Origin: Pedobacter steynii
GTDB taxonomy: Bacteria; Bacteroidota; Bacteroidia; Sphingobacteriales; Sphingobacteriaceae
DNA: 64,000 nt
NCBI RefSeq assembly: GCF_001721645.1
Contig: NZ_CP017141.1
Location: forward strand, 5,270,001 to 5,334,000
Direction: 5' to 3'
Of the stretch, positions 41,419 to 51,409 are shown piece by piece. How positions within the stretch are numbered: the stretch's first letter is position 1; every line of letters begins with the position of its first letter. A program made the position numbers and the translations under genes. The notes under the pieces are model-generated. The model was given only the letters and a program-made list of their open reading frames with translations, searched no databases and was not told the DNA's origin.

Positions 41419-43548
41419 ATGTTTAGTAGGGATTTGCTGAAATGGGATAACATAAAAACCAGCTTGATCAGTTTAGTGTATGGGGAGTACTTTACTGATG
41501 CCTTACGAAATACCATAACTATTGTGCTGCCCTTTGCGCTGCTGTTTTTTTATCATCAGCCCAATATGGCCATAGGAGTAGGTGTGGGTGCTTTACTGAT
41601 CAGCCTGACAGATGCTCCCGGAAACAGAACCAATAAGCTGAGAAGCTCGGTGATCAGCATCCTTTCCTTCTTTCTGACCGCTCTGACTGTTTCTTCCTCG
41701 CTCGGAAATCAATGGTTAACTGCGGGCAGCATTTTTCTGCTTTCTTTTGTTTTTTCCATGTTTGCCATATTTGGAAACCGGCTCGCTTTAACAGGAACCA
41801 TGGCCATTATCCTGGGTATTTTTACCCTTGGCTTACATCCGCATGATCCGCTGTTGTTTAGCTGGTATGTTTTTCTTGGTGGTTGCTGGTATTATCTGAT
41901 CAGCCTTATCCAGATTGTGATCTGGCCATACCGTTCCCTGCATCAGGCTATTTTTGAATGCATTACCACTACTTCTGCATTTTTAAAGTCTAAAGCCCGT
42001 TGTTATGATCCCGAGGTTGACCTGGAAGAATGTTATAGTGAAACGATCGCTTTACATATAAAAGTAAATGAAAAGCAGGAGCTGGTGAGAAACCTGTTGC
42101 TCAGCGATAAAGGAGCGATGAAACCTGCAAATGAGCGTGGACAACAATTGTTGCGTACGGCCATCAGTGTAATTGACCTTTATGAACAGGTTACGGCGAT
42201 TCATTATGATTATGCAGATGTAAGAAAAGCGCTCGACAAAACGGGGGCGTTAAACCTCATCATGGAATCAATTGAGATCCTGGCGGAGGAACTGGATGTG
42301 CTGAGTGGCGTTTTCTTAAGGCCAAAGAAAATTCTGGCTTCAGGGCGTTCTATTGAATTTGAGCGGGCTAAAGCAGAACTGACCCGGCTTGCTGACTCAG
42401 AAAAAGAAACCAATGCCCAGATCCTTTTTAAGATACTTAAGAACCTGGAAGACATTGTGCTGCATATTCAGGTAATTAAAGGAGATCAGCCGATGTCTTT
42501 GATTCATCCTGACCTCAGCTGGAGCAATACAGATTATGAACATTTTTTATCTCCTCAGCTGTTTAGCCTGACTTCCTTAAAACAATACTTCTCTTTCAGT
42601 TCACCAGTATTTAAATTTTCCTTAAGACTGGCACTGTTATGCTTACTGGCTTATCTCATTACCCTGGTATTTCCTTTTGGAAAATATAGTTATTGGTTAT
42701 TGCTTACCATCGTTATCGTTGCAAAACCGCGTTTCGGACTAACCTGGAAGAGGAATGTGGAACGGTTATCCGGTACTTTCATCGGTGCCGTTATCGGAAT
42801 TGCTTTATTGCTGATCATTAAACAGGTATTGGTACTTTTAGTCATATCAGCATTTTTACTGCTTGGATTTTTCACGTTCAACCGCATCAAATATGCCGTG
42901 AGCGTGATGTTCATTACCTCTATGGTGATTTTATGCCTCAGTATTTATGACGGTCATACCGATCATATTATTACAGAAAGGATCCTGTATACTGTTATTG
43001 GTTGTGTCATCGCTTTCCTGGCCGCTTTTCTTTTTCCAATCTGGGAAACAAAAGGGTTAAAAAATCTGATTTCAAACATTCTTGAAGCCAACAGGAATTA
43101 TTTACTTAAAGTCCAGGGAGAGCTATGGGGAACTGAAGTCGGAATAACGGAATCTAAACTGGCCAGAAAAAACAGTTATATCCAGCTGGCCAAATTTTCT
43201 GAGGCCCTTCAGTATATGCATCTGGAACCTAAAAGTAAACAGGTAGACCTGAGGGGAATTTATGGGATTCAGATTCTCAGTTACCGGATCAACTCGATTA
43301 TTGCTTCCTTATCGCTTTCTGCAAAACAAAATATAAAGCAGGATTCGGGCATATTGCTTTTATCGGAGGCCCTGAGTAATCTGGAATACGGTGTTGCTCA
43401 TAGCGGGAACCTGAACCTGAAAAGTGTTAATACAGTATTGAATTCAGATAAACCTGTAGAAATGAATGCGCATGAGGGGACACTGCAACATCAGCTAAAT
43501 CTCTTGCTGGCTTTGTCTTCGGAACTGAAATTGTATTTCAGCGCATGA
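41419..43548 (+). CDS. FUSC-family membrane transporter (YccS-like)
   Basis: This 709-residue protein has two sets of about six helices separated by a cytoplasmic domain of about 200 residues. The first set starts FTDALRNTITIVLPFALLFF. The second begins FKFSLRLALLCLLAYLITLVFPFGKYSYWLLLTIVIVAKPRFGLTWKR with the FUSC-like motif, followed by GTFIGAVIGIAL. The family is linked to aromatic acid or fusaric acid efflux. The substrate is unknown. Confidence 0.88.
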   Translation: MFSRDLLKWDNIKTSLISLVYGEYFTDALRNTITIVLPFALLFFYHQPNMAIGVGVGALLISLTDAPGNRTNKLRSSVISILSFFLTALTVSSSLGNQWLTAGSIFLLSFVFSMFAIFGNRLALTGTMAIILGIFTLGLHPHDPLLFSWYVFLGGCWYYLISLIQIVIWPYRSLHQAIFECITTTSAFLKSKARCYDPEVDLEECYSETIALHIKVNEKQELVRNLLLSDKGAMKPANERGQQLLRTAISVIDLYEQVTAIHYDYADVRKALDKTGALNLIMESIEILAEELDVLSGVFLRPKKILASGRSIEFERAKAELTRLADSEKETNAQILFKILKNLEDIVLHIQVIKGDQPMSLIHPDLSWSNTDYEHFLSPQLFSLTSLKQYFSFSSPVFKFSLRLALLCLLAYLITLVFPFGKYSYWLLLTIVIVAKPRFGLTWKRNVERLSGTFIGAVIGIALLLIIKQVLVLLVISAFLLLGFFTFNRIKYAVSVMFITSMVILCLSIYDGHTDHIITERILYTVIGCVIAFLAAFLFPIWETKGLKNLISNILEANRNYLLKVQGELWGTEVGITESKLARKNSYIQLAKFSEALQYMHLEPKSKQVDLRGIYGIQILSYRINSIIASLSLSAKQNIKQDSGILLLSEALSNLEYGVAHSGNLNLKSVNTVLNSDKPVEMNAHEGTLQHQLNLLLALSSELKLYFSA

Positions 43549-43613
43549 GCTTTAACCCAGCACTAGCAGAAGAAAATAACAAATTCCCGCGAAGGATGTC
43601 ATTCGGTAAGATT

Positions 43614-43862
43614 CTAATTCAGGGTAAAGATAAAATCTGCTTCGGTTGTCGTGCCTACGTAGAATTTAAGGGAAGTTTTAGGTGATTTAATTAAGGCGGC
43701 CAATGGGCCAATCAGATCCGAGAATTGCATTTTCAGCACGTCCATGTCGGTATCTTCAGGTACACGTATCAGCAAGTCACCACCACTGGACCTGATCTTC
43801 CAATCTTTAAATGCCTCCTCTTTCTGAAGCATCAGTTTCCATTCCTGTTGATATTTGCCCAT
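43614..43862 (-). CDS. Small hypothetical protein (82 aa)
   Basis: This 82-residue soluble protein of unknown family begins MGKYQQEWKLMLQKEEAFKDWK, then has alternating beta-like segments (DLLIRVPED, then LKFYVGTTTEADFIFTL). It has no signal peptide, helix bundle or Cys. It converges with the FUSC gene. Codon use is like its neighbours. It may be a helical-then-beta single domain. Confidence 0.6.
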   Translation of the reverse strand: MGKYQQEWKLMLQKEEAFKDWKIRSSGGDLLIRVPEDTDMDVLKMQFSDLIGPLAALIKSPKTSLKFYVGTTTEADFIFTLN

Positions 43863-43900
43863 TGTTGTTCTTTTACTAAAGATACAAATTTAACCAGATC

Positions 43901-44263
43901 CTAGCCATGGTAAACCCTCGAGGCTTTTATTTTTCCATTGCTGATTTCCAGCACCTCAGCAATCAGCATATCTGGCTCCCCATCCACGGTTCTGATGTAC
44001 TCCATAAAGACGCGTTGATCATTGGCGGTGAATGAAGTCGGCTGATAACGCAAGGAGGGCAAACGCTCAAAAGACTCCTTCCACCACTGCCGGAGAGCAG
44101 CATTGCCGCTTACCAGGCCTTTAGTATCAGGATGCCTTATCTTGAGTTTCGGACTGAAGTGAATGGCCTCCTGATCGTACAATTCCAGTAATGAATCCAG
44201 ATCCTGTGTATTGAAGGCTGCAAACCATTGTCTGGCGATATTTTCGAACTGGAGGTTATTCAT
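43901..44263 (-). CDS. NTF2/SnoaL-like protein
   Basis: This protein has about 120 residues from ATG 44263 (MNNLQFENIARQWFAAFN); an upstream extension has only a TTG start. The cone-shaped SnoaL-like fold is suggested by FNTQDLDSLLELYDQEAIHFSPK and the closing SNGKIKASRVYHG. Such proteins are often isomerases or ketosteroid-isomerase-like enzymes, or act as binding domains. Catalytic residues cannot be fixed. Confidence 0.83.
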   Translation of the reverse strand: MNNLQFENIARQWFAAFNTQDLDSLLELYDQEAIHFSPKLKIRHPDTKGLVSGNAALRQWWKESFERLPSLRYQPTSFTANDQRVFMEYIRTVDGEPDMLIAEVLEISNGKIKASRVYHG

Positions 44264-44317
44264 ATAAAAGCGGAATAGGGCTGGCAAATTAGCTTTTATT
44301 TTACAAAAACAAGCAGG

Positions 44318-45160
44318 TTACGCGTTTTCCAGGTTCGCAATAATCAGTTTTTTCATCTTCATTAAGGCGTTCATCACCCTTCCGCTGCGTTCAGGGTCAG
44401 TCACTAATTTCCCTAAGTCCTTGGGTATGATCTGCCAGCTGATTCCATAGGGATCTTTTAACCATCCGCAGGCCACTTCGGCACCTCCATTAGCGGTTAA
44501 CTGCGACCAGTATTTATCAATTTCTTCCTGCGTTTCACATTCTACCACAAATGAAATGGCATCATTAAAACCAAAACCATGATCGAAAGAGTTTTCCATA
44601 GCCATCATCGTAAAATCATTGATCTTAAATTGGGCATGTTTAACAAAATCAGGATTCTGGCCTTCTTCCTTTGTATATTTTAATATTCCCTGAATACCGG
44701 ATTGAGGGAATAGCCGGGTGTAAAAATTTATAGCAGCAGTAGCTTTACCTGCATCAGCTCCCGCAAACATCAAAGCAGGACTGAATTTCTGCGGTGTATC
44801 TGCTTTGCTTCCGGTATATAGCTGCCAGGAAACGCCGAATTTATCTTCTACCCAGCCATATTTCGGACTCCAGTCGTAGCGGTCTATCGGCATCAGGATC
44901 TTACCCTGGTCTATTAATTTATTCCAGTATTTCTCTGTTTCTTCTGCCTGCTCTGAAACCACCATAAAAGAAACCGCAGGGTTGGGCGAGGCCATTGGCC
45001 CTTCATTAAGCAGCATAAACTTTTGCCCGCTCAATTCAATTTGTATAACAAAAGGAGAGGTCTGGCTAACTTTTCCGGCTCCGAAAGTTTCCAGGTAAAA
45101 ATCTGAGGCTGTTGCAATCTTACCTCTGATGGTCAGACATGGATAAATGGAATTTTTCAT
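44318..45160 (-). CDS. Tandem VOC/PhnB-like protein
   Basis: This 280-residue protein has two PhnB-like glyoxalase modules. The first starts IYPCLTIRGKIATASDFYLETFG. The second starts FSPALMFAGADAGKATAAINFYTRLFP, with WLKDPYGISWQIIPKDLGK closing it. PhnB-like proteins have a VOC fold with uncertain enzymatic role. It lies 55 bp downstream of the 45160 start-side gap and is probably monocistronic. Confidence 0.87.
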   Translation of the reverse strand: MKNSIYPCLTIRGKIATASDFYLETFGAGKVSQTSPFVIQIELSGQKFMLLNEGPMASPNPAVSFMVVSEQAEETEKYWNKLIDQGKILMPIDRYDWSPKYGWVEDKFGVSWQLYTGSKADTPQKFSPALMFAGADAGKATAAINFYTRLFPQSGIQGILKYTKEEGQNPDFVKHAQFKINDFTMMAMENSFDHGFGFNDAISFVVECETQEEIDKYWSQLTANGGAEVACGWLKDPYGISWQIIPKDLGKLVTDPERSGRVMNALMKMKKLIIANLENA

Positions 45161-45324
45161 GGTTTTTAAAGCTTTAATGGTTAAGTATTTTCGCTATGCA
45201 AATATAAGCATCCCCGCCACAGGAAATAACGGGTATAACCGACAAATAAAGGGGGATGTTGCGACATGCGATATGAGCTGAAATTTAAATCCCAACCGAA
45301 AAATAAAATTCTGATATTTAGAAA

Positions 45325-45786
45325 ATGGAAAACAGGAAAACATTGGTGATTAAAAAATCCTGGAGATTTTTGCCTTTGGAAATGGCCAATGTGATCATAT
45401 TCCTACTCCCGGCAGCTTATATTTTGTACGACTACAATGTGGGCATCATCGCGTTTATACTCCTGATTATTTATATGCTTTTTGTGACCTGGATCGGGGT
45501 TTATGTCATTTATTATCTACGGTTCCCGCAGGAAATGATATTGACTGGTATAGGGGTACGATTTAGACAGGATGGATTTTACGAATGGAAGGACATCGCG
45601 TCCAGTCGGATAGAGAAGACGGTCTATCAGAGCAAAACCGAAGAAGGTACGATGATCAGCCACACGAGACATACCCTGGTCGTTGAACTTAAAAATGCCA
45701 GCTCAGTTCGTGTATCGGCAGATCAGCTGGATAAGACTCCAGATCAGATTGTGAGGCTCTTCGAAGAAAGAAAATCCTTATCTTAA
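45325..45786 (+). CDS. Membrane protein with PH-like C-terminal domain
   Basis: This 153-residue protein has two adjacent helices (VIIFLLPAAYILYDY and IIAFILLIIYMLFVTWIGVYVIYYL). A soluble beta-rich part follows (MILTGIGVRFRQDGFYEWKDIASSRIE), as in PH-like YdbT/DUF304-type proteins. The WKDI segment is typical of that fold. No function is known. Confidence 0.65.
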   Translation: MENRKTLVIKKSWRFLPLEMANVIIFLLPAAYILYDYNVGIIAFILLIIYMLFVTWIGVYVIYYLRFPQEMILTGIGVRFRQDGFYEWKDIASSRIEKTVYQSKTEEGTMISHTRHTLVVELKNASSVRVSADQLDKTPDQIVRLFEERKSLS

Positions 45787-45821
45787 CGTGATCATTTAAT
45801 CCCTAAAATAACATTATCGTT

Positions 45822-46244
45822 ATGAAAAAAACAATCATCCTCAGCCTGTTGTCAGTTTCAATTTCTGCCGCAGGTTATGCAACACCATTAACCGGTTCCC
45901 TTATCGATCAGCGAACTGCTTTTAGAGCCCCGGTATCATCAGAGAAAAAAATCAGCACCGATTATAACGTGCGCATCACCTTGGTTGACATTTATGGCAA
46001 CCCGGTTTCAGGTGGCACCGGCCTGCGTGGTTTTTGGGCAAGGAATGAAGCCACAGGAGAATACTATTATCCGGGTGGCCAGGAAGATGAAGACAAATTT
46101 GAAGGGCTTCCTGCCGGAACCTATACTTTTGGTGCTTATCCCGGAGCCTGGGAGGGGGCGGTTCAGAAAACCGTTACTCTAAGTAATCCGGAGGTTGGAC
46201 CAGACGGTTATGTTGTTGTGCAATTAACCTATTGGGTAGAATAG
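45822..46244 (+). CDS. Secreted protein with carboxypeptidase-regulatory-like fold
   Basis: This 140-residue protein has a signal peptide (ILSLLSVSISAAGYA) and a beta-sandwich pattern with VRITLVDIYGNPVSG, then FEGLPAGTYTFGAYPG and a closing VVVQLTYWVE. This pattern matches small carboxypeptidase-regulatory-like domains. It is predicted periplasmic or surface-located. No catalytic residues are expected. Confidence 0.65.
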   Translation: MKKTIILSLLSVSISAAGYATPLTGSLIDQRTAFRAPVSSEKKISTDYNVRITLVDIYGNPVSGGTGLRGFWARNEATGEYYYPGGQEDEDKFEGLPAGTYTFGAYPGAWEGAVQKTVTLSNPEVGPDGYVVVQLTYWVE

Positions 46245-46263
46245 CCGGATTTCCGGATAAAAG

Positions 46264-46306
46264 AAAAGCGACTCATATTTCTACGAGCCGCTTTAAATTT
46301 TTTTTG
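46264..46306. terminator. Bidirectional terminator between 45822-46244 and efp
   Basis: An imperfect inverted repeat, AAAGCG-a-CTC against GAG-c-CGCTTT, is followed on the plus strand by AAATTTTTTTT. It sits 20 bp after the secreted-protein stop and just before the efp stop on the other strand. Confidence 0.75.
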
Positions 46307-46312
46307 TGTTCA

Positions 46313-46873
46313 CTATTTCACACGCTCCACATACTCTCCGGTACGGGTATCTACTTTTACTTTATCACCCTGGTTCACAAAAAGAGGCACTTTTAACTCT
46401 ACTCCATTTTCTGTAGTCACCATTTTCAATGCGCCAGAAGAAGTATCACCTTTAACTGCAGGTTCTGCGTAAGTAATTTCCAGCTCTACAAAGTTTGGTG
46501 CCTGAGCCATAATTGGCTCTTCGCTTTCAAGGGAAACGATCACATTCATTCCCTCTTTAAGGAACTTTGCAGATGGTCCGAAAAGCGATTTAGGAATATT
46601 GAACTGCTCAAAAGAGACATTGTCCATTACTACAAAATAATCTCCTTCTTCATATAGATATTGATAGTCATTCGTTTCTACACGGCAAATTTCAACCTGC
46701 TCATCAGTTCCTAAACGGGCTTCTACAATTTTCCCTGTTTTAATATTACGAAACTTACCTAAGTAGAAAGCTCCACCTTTACCTGGTGTACGATGTAAGA
46801 TTTCAGTCACTGTTACCAGTTCATTATTGAAACGTAAAATATTTCCTACTTTAATTTCAGATGCCTTTGCCAT
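46313..46873 (-). CDS. efp: Elongation factor P
   Basis: This 186-residue protein is EF-P, which relieves ribosome stalling at consecutive prolines. Domain I carries the tip loop TPGKGGAFYLGKFRN with Lys32, the position modified in many species. The KOW-like and OB domains follow, with EEGDYFVVMDN and VPLFVNQGDKVKVDTRTGEY near the end. Length is normal. Monocistronic. Confidence 0.95.
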   Translation of the reverse strand: MAKASEIKVGNILRFNNELVTVTEILHRTPGKGGAFYLGKFRNIKTGKIVEARLGTDEQVEICRVETNDYQYLYEEGDYFVVMDNVSFEQFNIPKSLFGPSAKFLKEGMNVIVSLESEEPIMAQAPNFVELEITYAEPAVKGDTSSGALKMVTTENGVELKVPLFVNQGDKVKVDTRTGEYVERVK

Positions 46874-47000
46874 AAAAATATAATTGTAAAATTTGAGCCC
46901 AAATATATAAGGTTTTTTGTTTAGTTATATGTGCATTCGTCACTCTGATTATTTTTGAAATTTAAATGTTTGATTTTATGTTTGTTATCTGTTTTTAATT

Positions 47001-47026
47001 GGCTTTTTCCTTTATCCCTAAAAGCC
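47001..47026 (-). terminator. Possible terminator after the GH78 gene
   Basis: A GGCTTTT/AAAAGCC inverted repeat lies 5 bp past the GH78 stop on the minus strand. The tail (AATTAAAAAC) is not T-rich in the direction of transcription, so efficiency is doubtful. Confidence 0.4.
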
Positions 47027-47030
47027 ATGT

Positions 47031-49697
47031 TTAAACGATTTCAAATTGATATACGCCAGCCCCAAGTGTGATTTTTGGAGCAATAACCTTTCCGTTCCGG
47101 TATACTTTTTTACCATCATCTACCGGAAAACTAACTACGGCGTCCGAATTGGGTGGAATGGTAATCATATACCTTACTTTATTTCCTGTTCTTTTCCAGT
47201 CTGAGATGATTTTTCCATAAGGACTTTCGTGCACTGCTTTAAAATGATCAAGACCTCTGACAAAATTCGGGCGTAGCTGTATCCGCTTAAATCCAGGATA
47301 TTGTTCGTCAGGGTGGATGCCGCCCAATCCTTTAAAAAACCAGCCACCTATTTCTCCAAACATCATGTGATTCAGTGAAATGTCTCTTTCTGCTTTAATG
47401 TCCCAGTTTTCATAAAGGGTAGTGGCTCCATTTACGATCCACCATCCCCATGAGGGATAGGTATCCTGTGCGGCTAACCTGTAAGCTGTTTCTGCCTGCC
47501 CGTTATCACTAAGTGCATTTAATATTGCTTTTGCACCCAATACGCCAACGTCCAGATGCATTCCATCGGCCGCAACTCTTTTGGCCAGGTTTTCTGCAAC
47601 TTTAGCTTTATGTATTTCCGGTACCAATCCCCATTGCAGGGCTACACTCAATTCGGTTTGAACTCCTGAGGCATAAATTCCGGTTTCCGCATTAAAATAT
47701 TTACCATTGATTGCGGCTTTGATTTGATCTGCAAGCTTGCGGTAATGGTCATAATCCGCGTGTTTATGCAAAATCCTGGCTGTTTTTGCCAGTATGGTTG
47801 CATCTACAAAGTAATAGGTGGAGGAAGTATATTCCAGGTCGGACTTAGATTTAACGGGTACCCAATCTCCGCGGCCAAAGGTAGTAAGTCCCTTAGGGCT
47901 GATCTGTGTGATGTAATCCACATATTTCTTCATGCTATCGTAGCTGTCTGCCAGAAGCTGACTGTCGCCATAAAAAAGATAGATATTCCATGGGATGATG
48001 GCTATTGTACTGGTCCAGTCGGTTCCATTGGCGGTTCCATATCCCCAGCCTCCGGTAGGAATAATATCAGGCAGCACGCCATTTGGTTTTTGCTCGTCCC
48101 TGTGATCAGCCAGCCATTTCTCATAAATGGTAATCCCATCGAAATTAAATAAGCCTGTTTCTATCGCGAAATGCCCGTCGCCTGTCCAGCCATTTTTTTC
48201 GCGTTGCGGACAATCGGTAGGGTAGCCCATGAGGTTCGACAGATAAGAATTGTTGGTCGCCCACCACAATCTATCTATTAAAGGATTAGAAGAGCTGATG
48301 CTGCCTTTTGAAGCCACATCGCTGTGCATGAAGTAGCCGGTAATGCTTTCTTTGGTCAACTGTACCGGCCTGTTGCTGGTTACTTCTACATATTGAAAAC
48401 CTTTATAATTGAATTTCGGCATAAATTCCAGATCTCCTTTTCCTGATAAGGTGAGGATATCAGTTTGAAAAGGATCAGTTTGATCTTTGGGGCGGTAGTA
48501 AACATCAATATTGGAAAGGTCAACTCTGCCATTGGCATACAAACGTTCACCATGCTTTAAACGGACAATCGTGCCTTCTTCTCCCTTAATCCTGATTTTA
48601 GTGACTCCGGATATATTGCGGCCCAGGTCAAAAACATACGTAGTATCATCCAGTTTTTTCATCGATTTAACCGGGATTTCTTCCACATTACGGACGGGTT
48701 GCATGGCCTGACTTACCACCAGATCTGAAGGTGCTTTTCGGACGACAACAGGTTCCCATTTGTGATCGTCAAAATCTACGGTGTTCCATCCGGCTTGTTC
48801 CCGGCGGAAATCATAGTGTTCTGCGGTATAAATGTTATTCGATACAATCGGACTTAAACTAGTCTTCCAGTCGGCGTCTGAAACAATTGTGGCCGTTGTT
48901 CCGTCGGTATAGGTAATTCTAAGGTTCATGCAAAAAGCTGGTCTGGCCCTCCATGCTGCCTTATCAAAATTCCAGACCGCAATTGCCTGATGGTTGTACC
49001 AGCCATTGCCCAGGAGTACACCAATCGCATTACTGCCTTTCAGGAGCTGAGCCGTCACATCATAAGAAACATATAAATTTCGCTTGTCGAAACGCGTGTA
49101 CATCGGATCCAGCCGATGGTTACCCACCTTTTTACCATTCAGGTATAATTCATATAATCCCGCTGCCGCGATGTATGCACGGGCAGACCTGACCTGCTTT
49201 TTAGGTTCAAATACTTTTCTGAAATAAGGAGCCGGTCGTTTATTGATGTCGTTCCCATCACTGATCCAGGATCCTTTCCAAGGATCTGCCGTCATCATTC
49301 CGGTTTCAAAACTTGCTACTGGTGCCTTACCTGCCAATTTTCCGTTTTTATCCCAGAGTTCTATAGTCCAGAAATATTTGCTGAAGGCAGTCAGCGGCTC
49401 CCCTGTGTAGTTTACCAGTCGGTTAGCCGAAGTTATTTTACCCGAATCCCATGAAGTTCCTCTTTTTTTACTGACAGCTACAGAATCTTTTCCAACCACT
49501 ATCCGGTAAGCTGTTTGTTTGGCATCCTGACGTGTATCTGCCATTGACCAGGATAAACGTGGTTTTGTGGCATCAATTCCGATCGGGTTGAGGAGGTATT
49601 CACATTGGAGGGCGACAGGTTTGGCGATCACCGGATCTTTGGCTATACTGCTCAGTGGTAGCGCAAGTAGTAACGTTGAAAAAAAGTTCATCAGCAT
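47031..49697 (-). CDS. Alpha-L-rhamnosidase, GH78
   Basis: This 888-residue secreted enzyme starts with a signal peptide (NFFSTLLLALPLSSIA). Beta-sandwich domains follow (IGIDATKPRLSWS; SARAYIAAAGLYELYLNGKKVG). The (alpha/alpha)6 catalytic domain has GYPTDCPQREKNGWTGDGHFA, with the catalytic acid expected in this stretch, then EIGGWFFKGLGGI and a C-terminal beta-sandwich. It releases L-rhamnose from rhamnosides or pectin side chains. It has its own candidate operator upstream and its own transcription unit next to susCD. Confidence 0.93.
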   Translation of the reverse strand: MLMNFFSTLLLALPLSSIAKDPVIAKPVALQCEYLLNPIGIDATKPRLSWSMADTRQDAKQTAYRIVVGKDSVAVSKKRGTSWDSGKITSANRLVNYTGEPLTAFSKYFWTIELWDKNGKLAGKAPVASFETGMMTADPWKGSWISDGNDINKRPAPYFRKVFEPKKQVRSARAYIAAAGLYELYLNGKKVGNHRLDPMYTRFDKRNLYVSYDVTAQLLKGSNAIGVLLGNGWYNHQAIAVWNFDKAAWRARPAFCMNLRITYTDGTTATIVSDADWKTSLSPIVSNNIYTAEHYDFRREQAGWNTVDFDDHKWEPVVVRKAPSDLVVSQAMQPVRNVEEIPVKSMKKLDDTTYVFDLGRNISGVTKIRIKGEEGTIVRLKHGERLYANGRVDLSNIDVYYRPKDQTDPFQTDILTLSGKGDLEFMPKFNYKGFQYVEVTSNRPVQLTKESITGYFMHSDVASKGSISSSNPLIDRLWWATNNSYLSNLMGYPTDCPQREKNGWTGDGHFAIETGLFNFDGITIYEKWLADHRDEQKPNGVLPDIIPTGGWGYGTANGTDWTSTIAIIPWNIYLFYGDSQLLADSYDSMKKYVDYITQISPKGLTTFGRGDWVPVKSKSDLEYTSSTYYFVDATILAKTARILHKHADYDHYRKLADQIKAAINGKYFNAETGIYASGVQTELSVALQWGLVPEIHKAKVAENLAKRVAADGMHLDVGVLGAKAILNALSDNGQAETAYRLAAQDTYPSWGWWIVNGATTLYENWDIKAERDISLNHMMFGEIGGWFFKGLGGIHPDEQYPGFKRIQLRPNFVRGLDHFKAVHESPYGKIISDWKRTGNKVRYMITIPPNSDAVVSFPVDDGKKVYRNGKVIAPKITLGAGVYQFEIV

Positions 49698-49746
49698 AAT
49701 TTAGGTGTAATTCTACAATAATAACCCCTTCAGCGATCATTAGCAA

Positions 49747-49765
49747 CCTGTACTGTCCTGACAGG
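49747..49765 (-). promoter_or_regulatory. Rhamnose-locus operator copy 1 (GH78)
   Basis: CCTGTACTGTCCTGACAGG lies 49 bp upstream of the GH78 start. It matches two other sites in the locus at the core CCTGYACYGTCMTG, and its outer CCTGT/ACAGG are complementary. Confidence 0.6.
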
Positions 49766-49808
49766 TTCAGAATTGATGCTGAAATTTTACGCTATTGATC
49801 CTTATGGA

Positions 49809-49844
49809 TAAAAAAATGCTGACAGTCGCCACAACTGCCAGCAT
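49809..49844 (-). terminator. Intrinsic terminator of the susCD unit
   Basis: On the minus strand ATGCTGGCAGT pairs with ACTGTCAGCAT (one G-T wobble, 7-base loop) and is followed by TTTTTTT. It lies 30 bp after the SusD stop and separates susCD from GH78. Confidence 0.82.
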
Positions 49845-49873
49845 ATTAACCTAAAAAGAGCGCGTTAATTATT

Positions 49874-51391
49874 TTACTGAGGGTTTTGAGGTAAATTATC
49901 CAGGTTAACCTCTCGTTGTGGTATCGGCAGTAATAACTTGTTTTGTGTAGGCTGATAAGATCCTGCCGGAAACTGACTTGGGTTTTTGGCAATTTCTCTT
50001 TGTCCATGGGCGGTTAGCACCGGTATGGCGGTACCGGTCCGGACAAGGTCATACCAGCGGTGATTTTCAAAAGCAAGCTCTACTTTGCGTTCCTGATCGA
50101 TGGCAATTCTAAACGCTGCCTGGCTGCTCACCTTCAATGCAGGTATCGGATTGTCAAACGTTTTAGCATTGAGACCCGCACGTCTTCTGATCTGATTTAG
50201 CAAGCCAAATGCTTCACCATCAGGAGCAAATCCCTGTTCGTTTAAACATTCAGCAATCATCAGCAGCACATCTGCATATCGGCTCACCGGAAAATTAACA
50301 TTGGTCTGACCCGGTTGTACAAAACCCTGGTTGTATTTCCTGACATAAGGCACAGCCACAAAGCCAGAACCACTGGTAAAACCTTCTGCGAGGGAAACGT
50401 CTTTACGTAAATCACCAGACTCATAGGCAGCAATCAGATCCGTTGTAGGCGTGTTCCATCCACTGTTAAAGTTCAGGTTTGTTCCCGGATCATTAGTTAC
50501 AGCCGTACCTGAATTGAAGGGGGCAAACTGATACATGAAGTTGCTGGACAAATTTGTACCGGCCGTTGAATAATACTGTATCTCAAATATAGACTCTGCG
50601 TTGTTCTTATTCGTGGTCAGGAAAATATCCTTATAGGCCGACAGAAGACTATATCCGGTCACTTTTCTCAAAGTAGTTAATGCCTCTCCAAACTTTTTCT
50701 GTGTCAGGTAAACTTCGCCGAGAAGCGCATTTGCTGCACCTTTTGTCGCCCTTCCTTTTTCCGAAGCAGGGTAGCTGCCCACATCCGGTAATTCGTTTGC
50801 CGCATCCGTCAGGTCTGTGATGATCTGTTTGTAAACCTCATCTACTGAAGCTCTTCCTTTTGAAGGTGCTTCGCCCGGCGATTTGATCGCTTCCAAACGC
50901 AAAGGAACCCCACCAAATTGTCTGACCAGGTTGAAATAATGGAAAGCACGGAGAAACTTAACTTCTCCTGTCGCCTGACTCTTAGCGGCTGCCGGCATTT
51001 CGATTCTTCCCACATTGTTCAATACATCGTTACAGCGGGAAATGGCTACATAGCAATCTCTCCAGTAGTCCTGAATCAGGGTATTGGTAGAATTTACCAG
51101 CAATTGATCCACGAGTTCCCTGTTTTCCTGACCCCGTTGCGGCGCATTGTATTGAAAAGTAGTATTGTCCGAACGCATTTCGCCAAATACCCAATAGCTG
51201 AAGGTCCCCATTCCACGTAAGGAACTATAGGCGCCCACGACTCCCTGTTTAAGGTCTGATTCTGTTTTCCAGAAATTGGCATTGGTTAAACTGGATTCCG
51301 GTGCCTGGTTTAAAAAGTCTTTCTTACATCCTCCAACTAAGGTGGTTATGGACAGGAAGGCCAGGATGATATATTTTGATTGGTTTCTCAT
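49874..51391 (-). CDS. SusD/RagB-family surface lipoprotein
   Basis: This 505-residue protein has a lipobox (TTLVGGCKKDF, Cys22). SusD features are ANFWKTESDLKQGVVGAYSSL, RAFHYFNLVRQFGGVPL and the C-terminal ENHRWYDLVRTGT. It is an outer-membrane glycan-binding partner of SusC. It lies 18 bp downstream of SusC. Confidence 0.93.
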   Translation of the reverse strand: MRNQSKYIILAFLSITTLVGGCKKDFLNQAPESSLTNANFWKTESDLKQGVVGAYSSLRGMGTFSYWVFGEMRSDNTTFQYNAPQRGQENRELVDQLLVNSTNTLIQDYWRDCYVAISRCNDVLNNVGRIEMPAAAKSQATGEVKFLRAFHYFNLVRQFGGVPLRLEAIKSPGEAPSKGRASVDEVYKQIITDLTDAANELPDVGSYPASEKGRATKGAANALLGEVYLTQKKFGEALTTLRKVTGYSLLSAYKDIFLTTNKNNAESIFEIQYYSTAGTNLSSNFMYQFAPFNSGTAVTNDPGTNLNFNSGWNTPTTDLIAAYESGDLRKDVSLAEGFTSGSGFVAVPYVRKYNQGFVQPGQTNVNFPVSRYADVLLMIAECLNEQGFAPDGEAFGLLNQIRRRAGLNAKTFDNPIPALKVSSQAAFRIAIDQERKVELAFENHRWYDLVRTGTAIPVLTAHGQREIAKNPSQFPAGSYQPTQNKLLLPIPQREVNLDNLPQNPQ

Positions 51392-51409
51392 TGTTAAATT
51401 CTTTTAAGG